Origin: Phycisphaerales bacterium
Lineage (GTDB): Bacteria > Planctomycetota > Phycisphaerae > SM23-33
Assembly (NCBI GenBank): GCA_003171235.1
Contig: PMYM01000068.1
Location: 272-13,826, forward strand
DNA: 13,555 nucleotides
Reading direction: 5' to 3'
The translations under genes were made by a program, and so were the position numbers. This document shows, in pieces, positions 6,941-13,490 of the stretch. A model generated the notes under the pieces. The model did no database searches. It worked only from the letters and a program-made list of their open reading frames with translations, and had not been told where the DNA came from. Position 1 is the stretch's first letter, and the number at the start of each line of letters is the position of its first letter.

Positions 6941-7204
6941 ACGCGTCTCCAATCTGGAAACCTTCGTCTTCCATCAGAAGTTTAGGAGCCCCCAAAGCAC
7001 GGGGCGACAACTCCCGGCGGGTACATGGCCATGCGCGCCAGCGCGGTGTGCATCAACTTCCGCCCCGTGCCCCAACCCTGTGCGGCGAGGATTGGTGCAC
7101 TCGCCGCGGGATTGGCCCTTGGTCAAGCTGCCGGGCGTGGGAAGACGGCGTGGATGAGCCTTTGCGTATTGATCGCGAGAATCTGCCCCCGCTGGAAGGC
7201 TAAA

Positions 7205-7234
7205 CATGGTCACGCGAAAAGAAGCGTGACCATG
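7205..7234. repeat. Perfect 11-bp hairpin
   Basis: CATGGTCACGC (7205-7215) and GCGTGACCATG (7224-7234) are perfect inverted repeats around the purine loop GAAAAGAA. No T tract follows on either strand (only TTT on the minus strand), so it is a poor terminator candidate. It could be a palindromic interspersed repeat or an operator. Confidence 0.65.
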
Positions 7235-7253
7235 CCACCCGGCCTAAGTATTG

Positions 7254-7287
7254 TGTCGCCGAAATTCCCCTGTCGCCGAAATTCCCC
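7254..7287. repeat. Two exact tandem copies of a 17-bp unit
   Basis: TGTCGCCGAAATTCCCC occurs at 7254-7270 and again at 7271-7287 with no difference and no spacer. It lies just beyond the 3' end of the small exported protein gene, which ends at 7293. Confidence 0.8.
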
Positions 7288-7292
7288 CCACT

Positions 7293-7775
7293 CTATCTGG
7301 AAAACCCACCCGCATCGATCGCCATTCCATTCTTGATAACACAATATGCCGATGCCCTGCCCGCCGGGATCAGCCACCAATCAATATATAAGTAATCTGG
7401 ACTCCCCCATCGATACAACCATATATCGCATCTCATGAACGTCTGATCTGTCCTCCAATCCTTCCCGTCGGGCCCCTCTCGCTGCGTGTACAAATACCCT
7501 TTATAGATGCTGCTCATGACTCGCTCGTGATCCCCTCCGCTTTCTTCCAACATCCTAAACAACCGCTCCGGGTCGACTATCATCTCAGGTCGCCCGGCTT
7601 TGGCAACAAATTGATCCCCGCTCATAGGTTTGCCGGTTTCACGCATTGCGACTCTAGCCTCTTGAAAGACCAGCAGGTTTGCAGGCATACTTCCTGTTGA
7701 TTGCGTTGGCACGCATCCGATATTCCAAATTAACGTGCCCACACACGACATGATGGCAAACCAAAGGTTCTGCAT
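7293..7775 (-). CDS. Small exported protein, unknown function
   Basis: The 160-residue protein starts with a hydrophobic segment (LWFAIMSCVGTLIWNIGC, 4-21) that looks like a signal peptide. Cys21 could be a lipid-attached cysteine, but IGC with Asn at -3 is a poor lipobox. The mature part has FVAKAGRPEMIVDPERLFRM (about 55-74), SIYKGYLYTQREGPDG, then an aromatic stretch WLYRWGSPDYLYIDWW and CVIKNGMAIDAGG at the end. The pattern of a short helix with GRP followed by strands recalls small BamE/SmpA-like envelope domains, but this is only an impression. GAGGTGAGG just before the ATG supports the start. The lower GC content of this gene compared with its neighbours is noticeable. No known family is assigned. 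Confidence 0.7.
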   Translation of the reverse strand: MQNLWFAIMSCVGTLIWNIGCVPTQSTGSMPANLLVFQEARVAMRETGKPMSGDQFVAKAGRPEMIVDPERLFRMLEESGGDHERVMSSIYKGYLYTQREGPDGKDWRTDQTFMRCDIWLYRWGSPDYLYIDWWLIPAGRASAYCVIKNGMAIDAGGFSR

Positions 7776-7831
7776 ATCCTCACCTCATCTATGCCCATTC
7801 CGATCCACTCAAGCCACCCAACCAGTTCGTA

Positions 7832-7868
7832 GGGTGGGAGGAACCCCCCGCAGGGCGGTCTCCCACCT
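7832..7868. repeat. GC-rich palindromic intergenic repeat
   Basis: GGTGGGAG (7833-7840) and CTCCCACC (7860-7867) form an 8-bp stem around a GC-rich centre that contains CCCCGC and GGGCGG. It lies between the DUF4091 gene and the exported-protein gene. There is no T tract in the direction of transcription, so it looks more like a REP-type repeat than an intrinsic terminator, though it may protect the upstream mRNA end. Confidence 0.55.
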
Positions 7869-7879
7869 TTGGGCACTAC

Positions 7880-9649
7880 TCACTTTGATTTCTTGCGGCA
7901 GCGCGGGTCAGTCGCCCGCAATTCCGACATATCAAATCGGGCATCATCCCAGGTGATTATGCCGATCAGTTCATCCCATGGAATGCTGGTTGTCGCGACA
8001 CCCTTCGTGTTCTGCAGCAGGAGTTGAATGACTTCATCGCGGGCCTTGTCCCAATCGGCTTCGTTGTAGCTCCACATGGGGTGGGCGGGGTCGTAGTTGA
8101 CGGACTTGCCCAGGGCGGTGTACACCTTGGCCACCACGGCCTCGACCTTCTCCCGGCCGACCTTCTTCTGGGCCATCGTCAGCAGTTCCCACTCTTCCAG
8201 GCCTTCGCGGTTAAGCTTCAGCCGGCGCGAGACCACCGGGCCGTGCAGGTCCTTGCTCAATGTCCAGCTCGGCGCGCCGGGCAAGTTGAAGTCGCCCGGG
8301 TACATGAGTTCCCCGTCGCCCGGCGGCCACTTCTTGGAAAGCTCCCAGGACTGCAAGAACATCAAGTCCCAGTACAGGTGGCCGGCCGCCTTCTCGTGCC
8401 AGTAGCCCCAGGGCAGCACGCGCGCCTCGTAGGCCAGGTTGGGGGCGTTGACGTCGTAGTTGGCGAAGGGCAGCTCGACGGCGGCGCCGATGTACATCCA
8501 TATCTGGCGGCCCTCGCTGCGCCACTTGTCCCACTGGTCGCGGTCGGCGAACTTGGTCCAGGCCCAACTGTCGTAGTGCGGCGGGATGCGCACGTGGTGG
8601 GTGACCACCGCGTCGGTCGGGGCGTTCTCGAACCGCAGCGTGCACAGCGTCTTGCCCTTCCACTCGGGTATCTCTTTGAGCAGGGCGTTGGTGAAGTCGG
8701 CTATGCCCTGCAGGTCTTTCTGGTCGGGCTCGTCCTTGAGGTAGAGGTAGCTGTGCTCGAAGAGGTTCTTTTCCTTGAGGTGGGCGGTGATCTTCTTGAC
8801 CGACTCGATGGTCTGGGGCGTCTTGTCGTCCACCTGCGTGTTGGTGACATAGACGCTTGTATAGCCGACGCCGTTGGGCGTGAGCTTGTCCAATTGGCCA
8901 AAGCCGTCTCGCATGGCGGTCTGCACGTAGGCGTAGCACGTCGGGCTGAGCCGGTGCTTGAGGGTCTCTTCCACGTAGGCGTCGAGGTTCTTGGCAATGT
9001 GGGCGTGGTTGTAGAACCGCAGGTTAAAGAGCGAGGGGAAGGTCGAGTACTTGGGTATCGTCAGGTCCAGGACCTGCAGGTTGAGGGGGATGTCCGCCAC
9101 GGCGGCGGAACCGCTTTTGAACTGGATCGTGCCGGAGTAGGCCCCCGGCTTGGTGTTCTCGGGAATGTAGATGTCCACCCAGAAGGAAAGCGTCTGCTCT
9201 TTCTTGAGGGCGATGGAATTGGCGAAGTTCTCGCCGGCGGCGGTGTACAGGGGCACCAGGGCGTCGGGGAAAGACCCCAGCGGGCGGGCGCGGACGGAGG
9301 TCCAATCGTCGGGCTTAAGGTTGTGCTTGTAGGGATAATGGTCGACCACGATGTCGGCCGCGCGGAACAGGGTGATGTTGTCCTTGGTTATCTTACCGGC
9401 TGGGCCTGACAGTTCGCCCCATTCGAAGGCGTAGGGGCCGTCCTGGTCCTGGCCGGCCCGCACGCCGATCTGGGCGCAGACATATTCGTTGCGCACGCCG
9501 CTGCGGACGATGTTCTTGCCCGCCCCCGCCGGCCGGCTGGCGAGGATCATGGTCCCCGGCGATTCAGTCCACACGGCCACGTCGGCGCCCAGGGCCCCAA
9601 GGCCGCTAAAAATCAGGACGCTCAGCAGGACGATTACGCACCTGTTCAT
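7880..9649 (-). CDS. Secreted DUF4091 / GH123-like glycoside hydrolase
   Basis: From the ATG at 9647-9649 the protein has 589 residues and a typical signal peptide (MNRCVIVLLSVLIFSGLGAL). The upstream AGGAG (9658-9662) fixes this start over an in-frame ATG 36 bases earlier. The N-terminal half is strand-rich, with LSFWVDIYIPENTKPGAYSG (about 155-174) as in GH123-type beta-sandwich domains. The catalytic barrel contains YLYLKDEPD (about 301-309) with the paired acidic residues Asp306-Glu307; GH123 enzymes use an Asp-Glu pair in substrate-assisted cleavage of N-acetylhexosaminides. Further on come PPHYDSWAW, IWMYIGAA, AGHLYWDLMFLQ and PGDGELMYPG, typical of the DUF4091 region. It probably hydrolyses an exogenous glycan; the N-acetylgalactosamine specificity of studied GH123 enzymes may not apply here. 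Confidence 0.85.
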   Translation of the reverse strand: MNRCVIVLLSVLIFSGLGALGADVAVWTESPGTMILASRPAGAGKNIVRSGVRNEYVCAQIGVRAGQDQDGPYAFEWGELSGPAGKITKDNITLFRAADIVVDHYPYKHNLKPDDWTSVRARPLGSFPDALVPLYTAAGENFANSIALKKEQTLSFWVDIYIPENTKPGAYSGTIQFKSGSAAVADIPLNLQVLDLTIPKYSTFPSLFNLRFYNHAHIAKNLDAYVEETLKHRLSPTCYAYVQTAMRDGFGQLDKLTPNGVGYTSVYVTNTQVDDKTPQTIESVKKITAHLKEKNLFEHSYLYLKDEPDQKDLQGIADFTNALLKEIPEWKGKTLCTLRFENAPTDAVVTHHVRIPPHYDSWAWTKFADRDQWDKWRSEGRQIWMYIGAAVELPFANYDVNAPNLAYEARVLPWGYWHEKAAGHLYWDLMFLQSWELSKKWPPGDGELMYPGDFNLPGAPSWTLSKDLHGPVVSRRLKLNREGLEEWELLTMAQKKVGREKVEAVVAKVYTALGKSVNYDPAHPMWSYNEADWDKARDEVIQLLLQNTKGVATTSIPWDELIGIITWDDARFDMSELRATDPRCRKKSK

Positions 9650-9775
9650 GTGTGTGCTCCTATTGGGCGCTGCCGAAGACAGCACCGGCGACTGATGATT
9701 ATCTCTCGCCGGCCTGATTCCGCAAGTTTATCAAGCTCGGGCGCTGGCGCCACAGGGTGACGACCTGGCGGACAA

Positions 9776-9795
9776 CCCCCGCCTCACGGCGGGGG
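9776..9795 (-). terminator. GC hairpin downstream of the URO-D-like gene, possible terminator
   Basis: CCCCCGCC (9776-9783) and GGCGGGGG (9788-9795) make a perfect 8-bp stem with a four-base loop, about 20 bases past the URO-D-like stop codon. On the minus strand it is followed only by TTGT, and a T7 run lies before rather than after it. Termination is therefore uncertain, and a palindromic repeat is the alternative. Confidence 0.4.
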
Positions 9796-9815
9796 CTGCA
9801 AAAAAACCTCGGCAG

Positions 9816-10886
9816 TTATCCGGCGTGTTTTTGCCAACTGGCCCGCAGGGTTTGCAGAAGCCGGCGGGCCTCGTCCACCGAGGCGGCGCCGACCTGTACG
9901 ATCAGGTTGCGTTTTTTCGGCCAGTCGCCCGCCAGCAGCCGCTCCAAGGTCGCCTTGTGATCGTTGGCGTTGAGGGCGACCAGCAGCGCCATCTGCGCGG
10001 GGGTCCGGCGGGCGATATCGAAGAGGTCGTGCAGTTGCCAGTCCAGGTCCAGGCCCGACACGCCCGGCAGTTTGAAGTACTCGTCGATCACCTGGGCCTG
10101 CGTGCCGCAGTAGTGCACCCTTCCGCCGCCGACGGCCTGGAGGAACCGCCGGTCGCGCGGCAGCACGTGCTTGCGGTAGAAGTCCGGGCTGATCAGGTGC
10201 ATCGAGCAATTGCTGATGCGGGCAAAGCCCTTCCACAGGCAGCCCCAGTCGAAGAACCACTCTTTGTCGGAGCTGATCTGGGACTTGGCCTTGCGCGTAA
10301 CGGCGATCATGTAGTCGGTGACCAGGTCCAGCAGTTTGTCCACCGCGGCGGGGTTGTCGTAGAAATCCATCAGGATGTCGTTGCCCCGGACCAGGTGGGC
10401 CGAGTTGAAGGGGCTCTGGATGTCGGGGTGCTGGATGTGCACGCCGGCCGGCAGGTTCGCCAGCCAGATATCCGTCCACTGCCAGAGTTTGCCGTACCAG
10501 CCGGCGTCCAGCGAGGGCAGCTTGAGGTTTTCGATGTCTTCCGCCCGCTGCACCACGTGGTTGGCGGCGCAGGGCAGGCTGTCGGGCGGGAAGAACATTT
10601 CGCAGCCGAAGGCGGCGGCCACCTGGGCGGTGCCGAAGGATACGCGGACGGTGGGCAGGCGGTCGTCCTCGATCGCCAGGTGCGGGCGGATGGCCTCCAG
10701 TTCGGACTTGAGCATCGCCAGCGGGTCGGCCAGGCGCTCGGCCATGCTGGGCATGGCCGCCAGCGGTGAATTGATGATGAACATCGGCTCGCACTGGTCC
10801 GGGTGGGTGTACAGGCGGCGATAGCGGGCGTAAAGCTGCATAAAACGGGCAATCTGGCGGTCGTCTATGGGGAGATAATCTTTCAT
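9816..10886 (-). CDS. URO-D-like (uroporphyrinogen decarboxylase / methyltransferase superfamily) protein
   Basis: This 356-residue protein has the layout of URO-D superfamily members found in planctomycete and related genomes beside sugar genes. It shows VRVSFGTAQVAAAFGCEMFF (about 81-100), a central WTDIWLANLPAGVHIQHPDI with NSAHLVRGNDILMDFYDNP (about 161-179), WFFDWGCLWKGFARISNC (about 210-227), GGRVHYCGT (254-262) and LPGVSGLDLDWQ. His258-Tyr-Cys260 matches the HxC half of the zinc site of corrinoid methyltransferases such as MtaA, but no second cysteine follows. It lacks the usual context of haem synthesis, so I do not call it HemE. The start has GGTGAG four to nine bases upstream; an earlier in-frame ATG at 10931 lies inside the palindromic repeat and is rejected. 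It lies downstream of the Gfo/Idh/MocA gene with 75 bases between them. Confidence 0.82.
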   Translation of the reverse strand: MKDYLPIDDRQIARFMQLYARYRRLYTHPDQCEPMFIINSPLAAMPSMAERLADPLAMLKSELEAIRPHLAIEDDRLPTVRVSFGTAQVAAAFGCEMFFPPDSLPCAANHVVQRAEDIENLKLPSLDAGWYGKLWQWTDIWLANLPAGVHIQHPDIQSPFNSAHLVRGNDILMDFYDNPAAVDKLLDLVTDYMIAVTRKAKSQISSDKEWFFDWGCLWKGFARISNCSMHLISPDFYRKHVLPRDRRFLQAVGGGRVHYCGTQAQVIDEYFKLPGVSGLDLDWQLHDLFDIARRTPAQMALLVALNANDHKATLERLLAGDWPKKRNLIVQVGAASVDEARRLLQTLRASWQKHAG

Positions 10887-10896
10887 GTTCTCACCG

Positions 10897-10957
10897 GGTA
10901 GCACAGGCGTCTCGCCTGTGCACTCACACAAAACACAGGCGGGACGCCTGTGCTACC
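10897..10957. repeat. Paired nested palindromes (REPIN-like)
   Basis: Two 24-base arms, 10897-10920 and 10934-10957, are inverted copies of each other with one difference. Each arm is itself a hairpin: CACAGGCG and CGCCTGTG around TCT in the first, CACAGGCG (10934-10941) and CGCCTGTG (10945-10952) around GGA in the second. The 13-base spacer is A-rich. The element starts 11 bases upstream of the URO-D-like start codon and ends 4 bases after the Gfo/Idh/MocA stop codon. This layout is typical of REP doublets moved by REP-associated transposases. Confidence 0.85.
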
Positions 10958-10961
10958 ACAT

Positions 10962-12017
10962 TTACTCGATGGTCACCGCCCGGCCGCTCTCGGCGGAGGC
11001 GTAGATGGCGTCGGTTATCTGCTGGATGACCATGCCCTGCTCCAGGCTGGTGTAGGGGGCGCGGTGCTGGAGGATGGCGTCGGCGAAGTCGGGCACGAGT
11101 GTTATGTGGATGCTGTCCCAATTCTCATCGCCTTCCCACACCACGCGCGATTTGACGCCGTCGGGGGTGGCCTCGTCCAGCAAAAGCTTCTTGCCGACAT
11201 CCGGGATCAGGTTCAGGTGAATGGTGCCCTTCTCGCCGATGATGCTCCAGGCCACGTCGTTGGAGGAGGCGACGAACTCGCCGCGCTCCATGACGATCAT
11301 CTCGCCGCCCTGGCAGCGGACGATGGCGGCGTACAGGCTCTCGCCGTCGGAGCCGGGGGCCATGCGGTCGCGGAAGATTTCCGGCGCCCGCCAGGTCTGG
11401 GCCAGCACCGTCTGCGGGCGCACCGACCAGCCGACGATGGAGAGCAGGTAGTCCAGATCGTACACGCCCCAGTTGACCAAAATGCCGCCGCCGTTGAGCT
11501 CCTTGCTGACGCGCCAGACGGGCGGCGGATTCTTGGGCTTGGGCCCGCAGGCGGTGATGCCGCGGGCGCGAATCAGCCGGACCTTGCCCAGCAGGCCGTC
11601 GGAGACGACCTTGGCGGCCGCACGGGCCGAGGGATAAACACTGTGTCGGGCCGAGCAGCAGGCCACGACGCGCTCGCCGCGGGCGGCCAGCAGGGCCCGG
11701 GCCTCGGCCATGTTGCGCACCAGCGGCTTTTCCATCAGCAGGTGCTTGCCGGCCTTGAGGACCTTCACGCCCAGCTCCGGCCGGCCCTTCAGCGGAATGG
11801 CCAGCACCACCGCCTCGACGTCGGGGTCGGCCAGCAGTTCGTCGGGATTGGTGTAGGCCTTGGGCACCTTGTACTGAGTCGCCGCCGCCTTGACCGCCTC
11901 CGGGCGAATGTCGCACAGGGCCGTCAACTCCACCCGGTCCGGCGCCGACAGCGCGCCCTTGACATGGTTGATTCCAATAACCCCGCAGCCGATGATTCCC
12001 AGCTTTACCTTTTTCAT
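10962..12017 (-). CDS. Gfo/Idh/MocA family NAD(P)-dependent oxidoreductase
   Basis: The 351-residue protein has the family's two domains. The N-terminal Rossmann fold shows GIIGCGVIGINH (8-19, GxGxxG), ALCDIRPEAV with the acidic residue after strand two, DPDVEAVVLAIP, and the conserved EKPL (96-99) with Lys97 near the cofactor. The C-terminal domain has ELNGGGILVNWGVYDLDYLL (173-192), where the common D-x-G-x-H-x-x-D pattern reads N-W-G-V-Y-D-L-D. The usual His is Tyr186, as in some glucose-fructose oxidoreductase relatives, and the Asp is Asn182. It likely oxidises or reduces a sugar or sugar derivative in the cytosol; the substrate is unknown. A GGAG lies about 9 bases upstream. No signal peptide is present. 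It is the first gene of the minus-strand sugar cluster. Confidence 0.93.
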   Translation of the reverse strand: MKKVKLGIIGCGVIGINHVKGALSAPDRVELTALCDIRPEAVKAAATQYKVPKAYTNPDELLADPDVEAVVLAIPLKGRPELGVKVLKAGKHLLMEKPLVRNMAEARALLAARGERVVACCSARHSVYPSARAAAKVVSDGLLGKVRLIRARGITACGPKPKNPPPVWRVSKELNGGGILVNWGVYDLDYLLSIVGWSVRPQTVLAQTWRAPEIFRDRMAPGSDGESLYAAIVRCQGGEMIVMERGEFVASSNDVAWSIIGEKGTIHLNLIPDVGKKLLLDEATPDGVKSRVVWEGDENWDSIHITLVPDFADAILQHRAPYTSLEQGMVIQQITDAIYASAESGRAVTIE

Positions 12018-12044
12018 GAGTCACGTCTCCAGTATCAGTTAGCC

Positions 12045-12092
12045 CCCGATGAAATCGGGCGTTATCACTCTTCCCAGCCCCGCAAGTGCGGG
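12045..12092. repeat. Two adjacent small hairpins upstream of the oxidoreductase
   Basis: CCCGAT and ATCGGG (12045-12050, 12054-12059) flank GAA. CCCGCA and TGCGGG (12079-12084, 12087-12092) flank AG. Both would lie in the 5' leader of the oxidoreductase transcript if its promoter is further upstream. They could be small interspersed palindromes or a leader structure. Confidence 0.45.
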
Positions 12093-12133
12093 ACAAGAAC
12101 CGGCATGATACCCCCCGTTCTTGGCCCGCGCCA

Positions 12134-12163
12134 AAGGTTCTTTGCGCCAAGGTTCTTTGCGCC
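12134..12163. repeat. Two exact tandem copies of a 15-bp unit
   Basis: AAGGTTCTTTGCGCC is present at 12134-12148 and 12149-12163. A further GCGCC precedes the first copy at 12128-12132, so the array reads GCGCC, unit, unit. Confidence 0.8.
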
Positions 12164-12303
12164 GCGGCGCCATGGGCGTACCAGCCACTGTGCCGGCATC
12201 AAGGGCAAAGGCAATTCAGCAGAGGCTCTCGGCCCGGTCTCCGGCGCGGATATGACGGAATAATCCACCCTGGATAAGGAATGGTCAATGCATTGGAGAA
12301 TCA

Positions 12304-12597
12304 AGGCCCGGATGGGCCGGCGAGAATTTAGCCGGGGGCGAAGCGCAGCGAAGCCCCCGGTAAGAGCACTCGACAAGACGGGAGGCAGTGCCTTGATATC
12401 CTGCGTGGCACATTCTTCACTGCCGGCGGCGCGATGGGTGATCTTGTCACGGCATCGCGAGTCAGGCTAGCCCCCAAGTGCAATCACGGCACTCGCTATG
12501 TCATTTTGCTGGCCGCTGACCGGGGGTTCCGCGGCGACAAAAAGAAGAAGCGTCGCCGCTCCACCCCCGGCTAAATTCTTGCCGGCCCTTCGGGCCT
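12304..12597. mobile_element. MITE/REPIN-like element with long inverted arms
   Basis: The left arm (12304-12338) and right arm (12564-12597) are inverted copies: 16 of 16 bases for 12323-12338 with 12564-12579, then one mismatch, 8 of 8 for 12314-12321 with 12581-12588, a small internal loop, and 7 of 7 for 12304-12310 with 12591-12597. Each end also folds on itself: CCGGGGGC/GCCCCCGG (12332-12339, 12353-12360) on the left, and CCGGGGG-x4-GCGGCGAC with GTCGCCGC-x4-CCCCCGG (12520-12538, 12552-12570) on the right. The interior of about 160 bases encodes nothing recognisable. No target-site duplication is evident. A non-autonomous element of the REPIN or MITE kind is inferred. Confidence 0.75.
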
Positions 12598-12779
12598 GGT
12601 CCTCACCTCACTCCGCGCTGTGCCGACCTACGGAAACGACGCCGACACTCAGGAATCGGAAAGGTGCCGACTAACGGTGGGAAGGCTCCTTTTCACGCTA
12701 CATTTTGAGCTTGCTTATTCTCTTGGTGTCCTTTGTGATCTTTGTGGTTCAATTCTTAGTCCTTCAAGGAGGCCGCCAG

Positions 12780-13490
12780 ATGCGGTGGACAATAGGGTTG
12801 GTTCTGGGAGCGATGCTGGCTGGGGGCTGCGCGCAGCCGCAGCCGCCGGCGAATGTGTATCGCGTGAACTTCGTCAGCCACGCCGTCGTCAACATCGACG
12901 GCAAGTTGGACGAACCGGCCTGGCGGCGCGCCACCCCACTGCGTGATTTCAGCGACCCCTGGCTGGGCGGCGGCACGCCCACGCAATTCCAGGCCTTCAT
13001 GGACGAGCAGAACTTCTACTTCGCTTTCACCGCAGGGGACTCCACGCCCGCGTTCGTCGCCCAGTGGGCCGGCAAGGGCACCCTCAACGACGAGGACCGG
13101 GTCGAGCTCTACTTCGCCCTGGACGACAAACTGGACAAATACTATTGCACCGAGATCGACTCTCGCGGCCGGGTGCATGACTTTACCGGTTCCTATCCCC
13201 GCAAGTGGGACGACCGCTGGAGCATGCCCGGCCTGGTGGTCGCCGGCCTGCCCAGCCCGCAAGGCTACGTGGTGGAGGGGAAGATCCCGCTGGAGAGCCT
13301 GCGCGAACTTGGCCTGCCGGCACTGCGCGGCCAGCAGACCTGGCGGGTGGGCCTGTTCCGGGCGGACCTGCCGGCCAAAGACGACGGCCCGGTGCACTGG
13401 ATAACCTGGATCAACCCCCATACCCCCCGGGCGGACTTCCACACCCCGGCGGCCTTTGGGCTCTTCCAGGCAGGGAATTTACCGAAATAG
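12780..13490 (+). CDS. CBM9-like carbohydrate-binding lipoprotein
   Basis: The 236-residue protein starts with a lipoprotein signal, MRWTIGLVLGAMLAGGC, with the probable lipid-attached Cys17, followed by a Gln/Pro linker. A perfect AAGGAGG at 12766-12772 lies seven bases before the ATG, which decides this start over an upstream in-frame TTG at 12705. The mature part is one domain of the carbohydrate-family-9-like type: VNIDGKLDEPAWRRATPLRD (about 37-56), FQAFMDEQNFYFAFTAGDST (about 69-88), NDEDRVELYFALDDKL (about 101-116), YYCTEIDSRGRVHDF, GYVVEGKIPLESL and QTWRVGLFRAD, ending with FHTPAAFGLFQ. It likely binds a carbohydrate at the cell envelope. It diverges from the oxidoreductase cluster and may share its regulation. 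Confidence 0.88.
   Translation: MRWTIGLVLGAMLAGGCAQPQPPANVYRVNFVSHAVVNIDGKLDEPAWRRATPLRDFSDPWLGGGTPTQFQAFMDEQNFYFAFTAGDSTPAFVAQWAGKGTLNDEDRVELYFALDDKLDKYYCTEIDSRGRVHDFTGSYPRKWDDRWSMPGLVVAGLPSPQGYVVEGKIPLESLRELGLPALRGQQTWRVGLFRADLPAKDDGPVHWITWINPHTPRADFHTPAAFGLFQAGNLPK

Larger units (their letters stand above)
6941..7292. other. Gene-free gap upstream of the transaldolase-like gene
   Basis: These 352 bases hold no convincing gene. Several short GC-driven frames cross it on both strands without a ribosome binding site or a recognisable product. It contains a 10-bp inverted repeat (GCACGGGGCG at 6997-7006 with CGCCCCGTGC at 7061-7070), a perfect 11-bp hairpin at 7205-7234 and a 17-bp tandem duplication at 7254-7287. 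It must also carry the transaldolase promoter, but I see no clear -10/-35 pair. Confidence 0.6.
12018..12779. other. Gene-free region between divergent sugar genes, rich in repeats
   Basis: This 762-base gap separates the oxidoreductase from the CBM9-like gene and must hold both promoters. No frame in it resembles a protein or has a proper ribosome binding site. From left to right: two small perfect hairpins (12045-12059 and 12079-12092), a 15-bp tandem duplication (12134-12163), the 294-bp inverted-repeat element (12304-12597), and a pyrimidine-rich stretch with CTTTGTG and its near copy TCTTTGTGG at about 12730-12747. I see no convincing -10/-35 pair. Confidence 0.7.

Noticed and set aside
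5480..6985. A 501-codon plus-strand open frame opposite the transaldolase-like gene
   Set aside because: Its product is a low-complexity Gln/Val/Leu/Gly mixture with no family resemblance, as expected from the complement of a GC-rich gene. The minus strand has a clear enzyme family.
6986..7130. A minus-strand frame reading MHTALARMAMYPPGV near its end
   Set aside because: It looks peptide-like, but the open stretch is under 50 codons, lacks a ribosome binding site and matches nothing I know. It could be a gene remnant, but I cannot support that.
8024..9409. A 461-codon plus-strand open frame opposite the DUF4091 gene
   Set aside because: Composition is Val/Gly/Leu-rich with no motif, and the minus strand encodes a signal peptide and a recognisable family over the same bases.
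10887..10931. An N-terminal extension of the URO-D-like protein from the ATG at 10931
   Set aside because: These codons lie in the palindromic repeat; the ATG at 10886 has its own GGTGAG sequence.
10950..12263. A 437-codon plus-strand open frame opposite the oxidoreductase
   Set aside because: It is an antisense shadow: it has no recognisable domain and runs on into repeat DNA, while the opposite strand carries the Rossmann and EKP motifs.
12304..12597. A CRISPR array
   Set aside because: There are only two inverted arms, not regularly spaced direct repeats; no CRISPR-like array occurs anywhere in the window.
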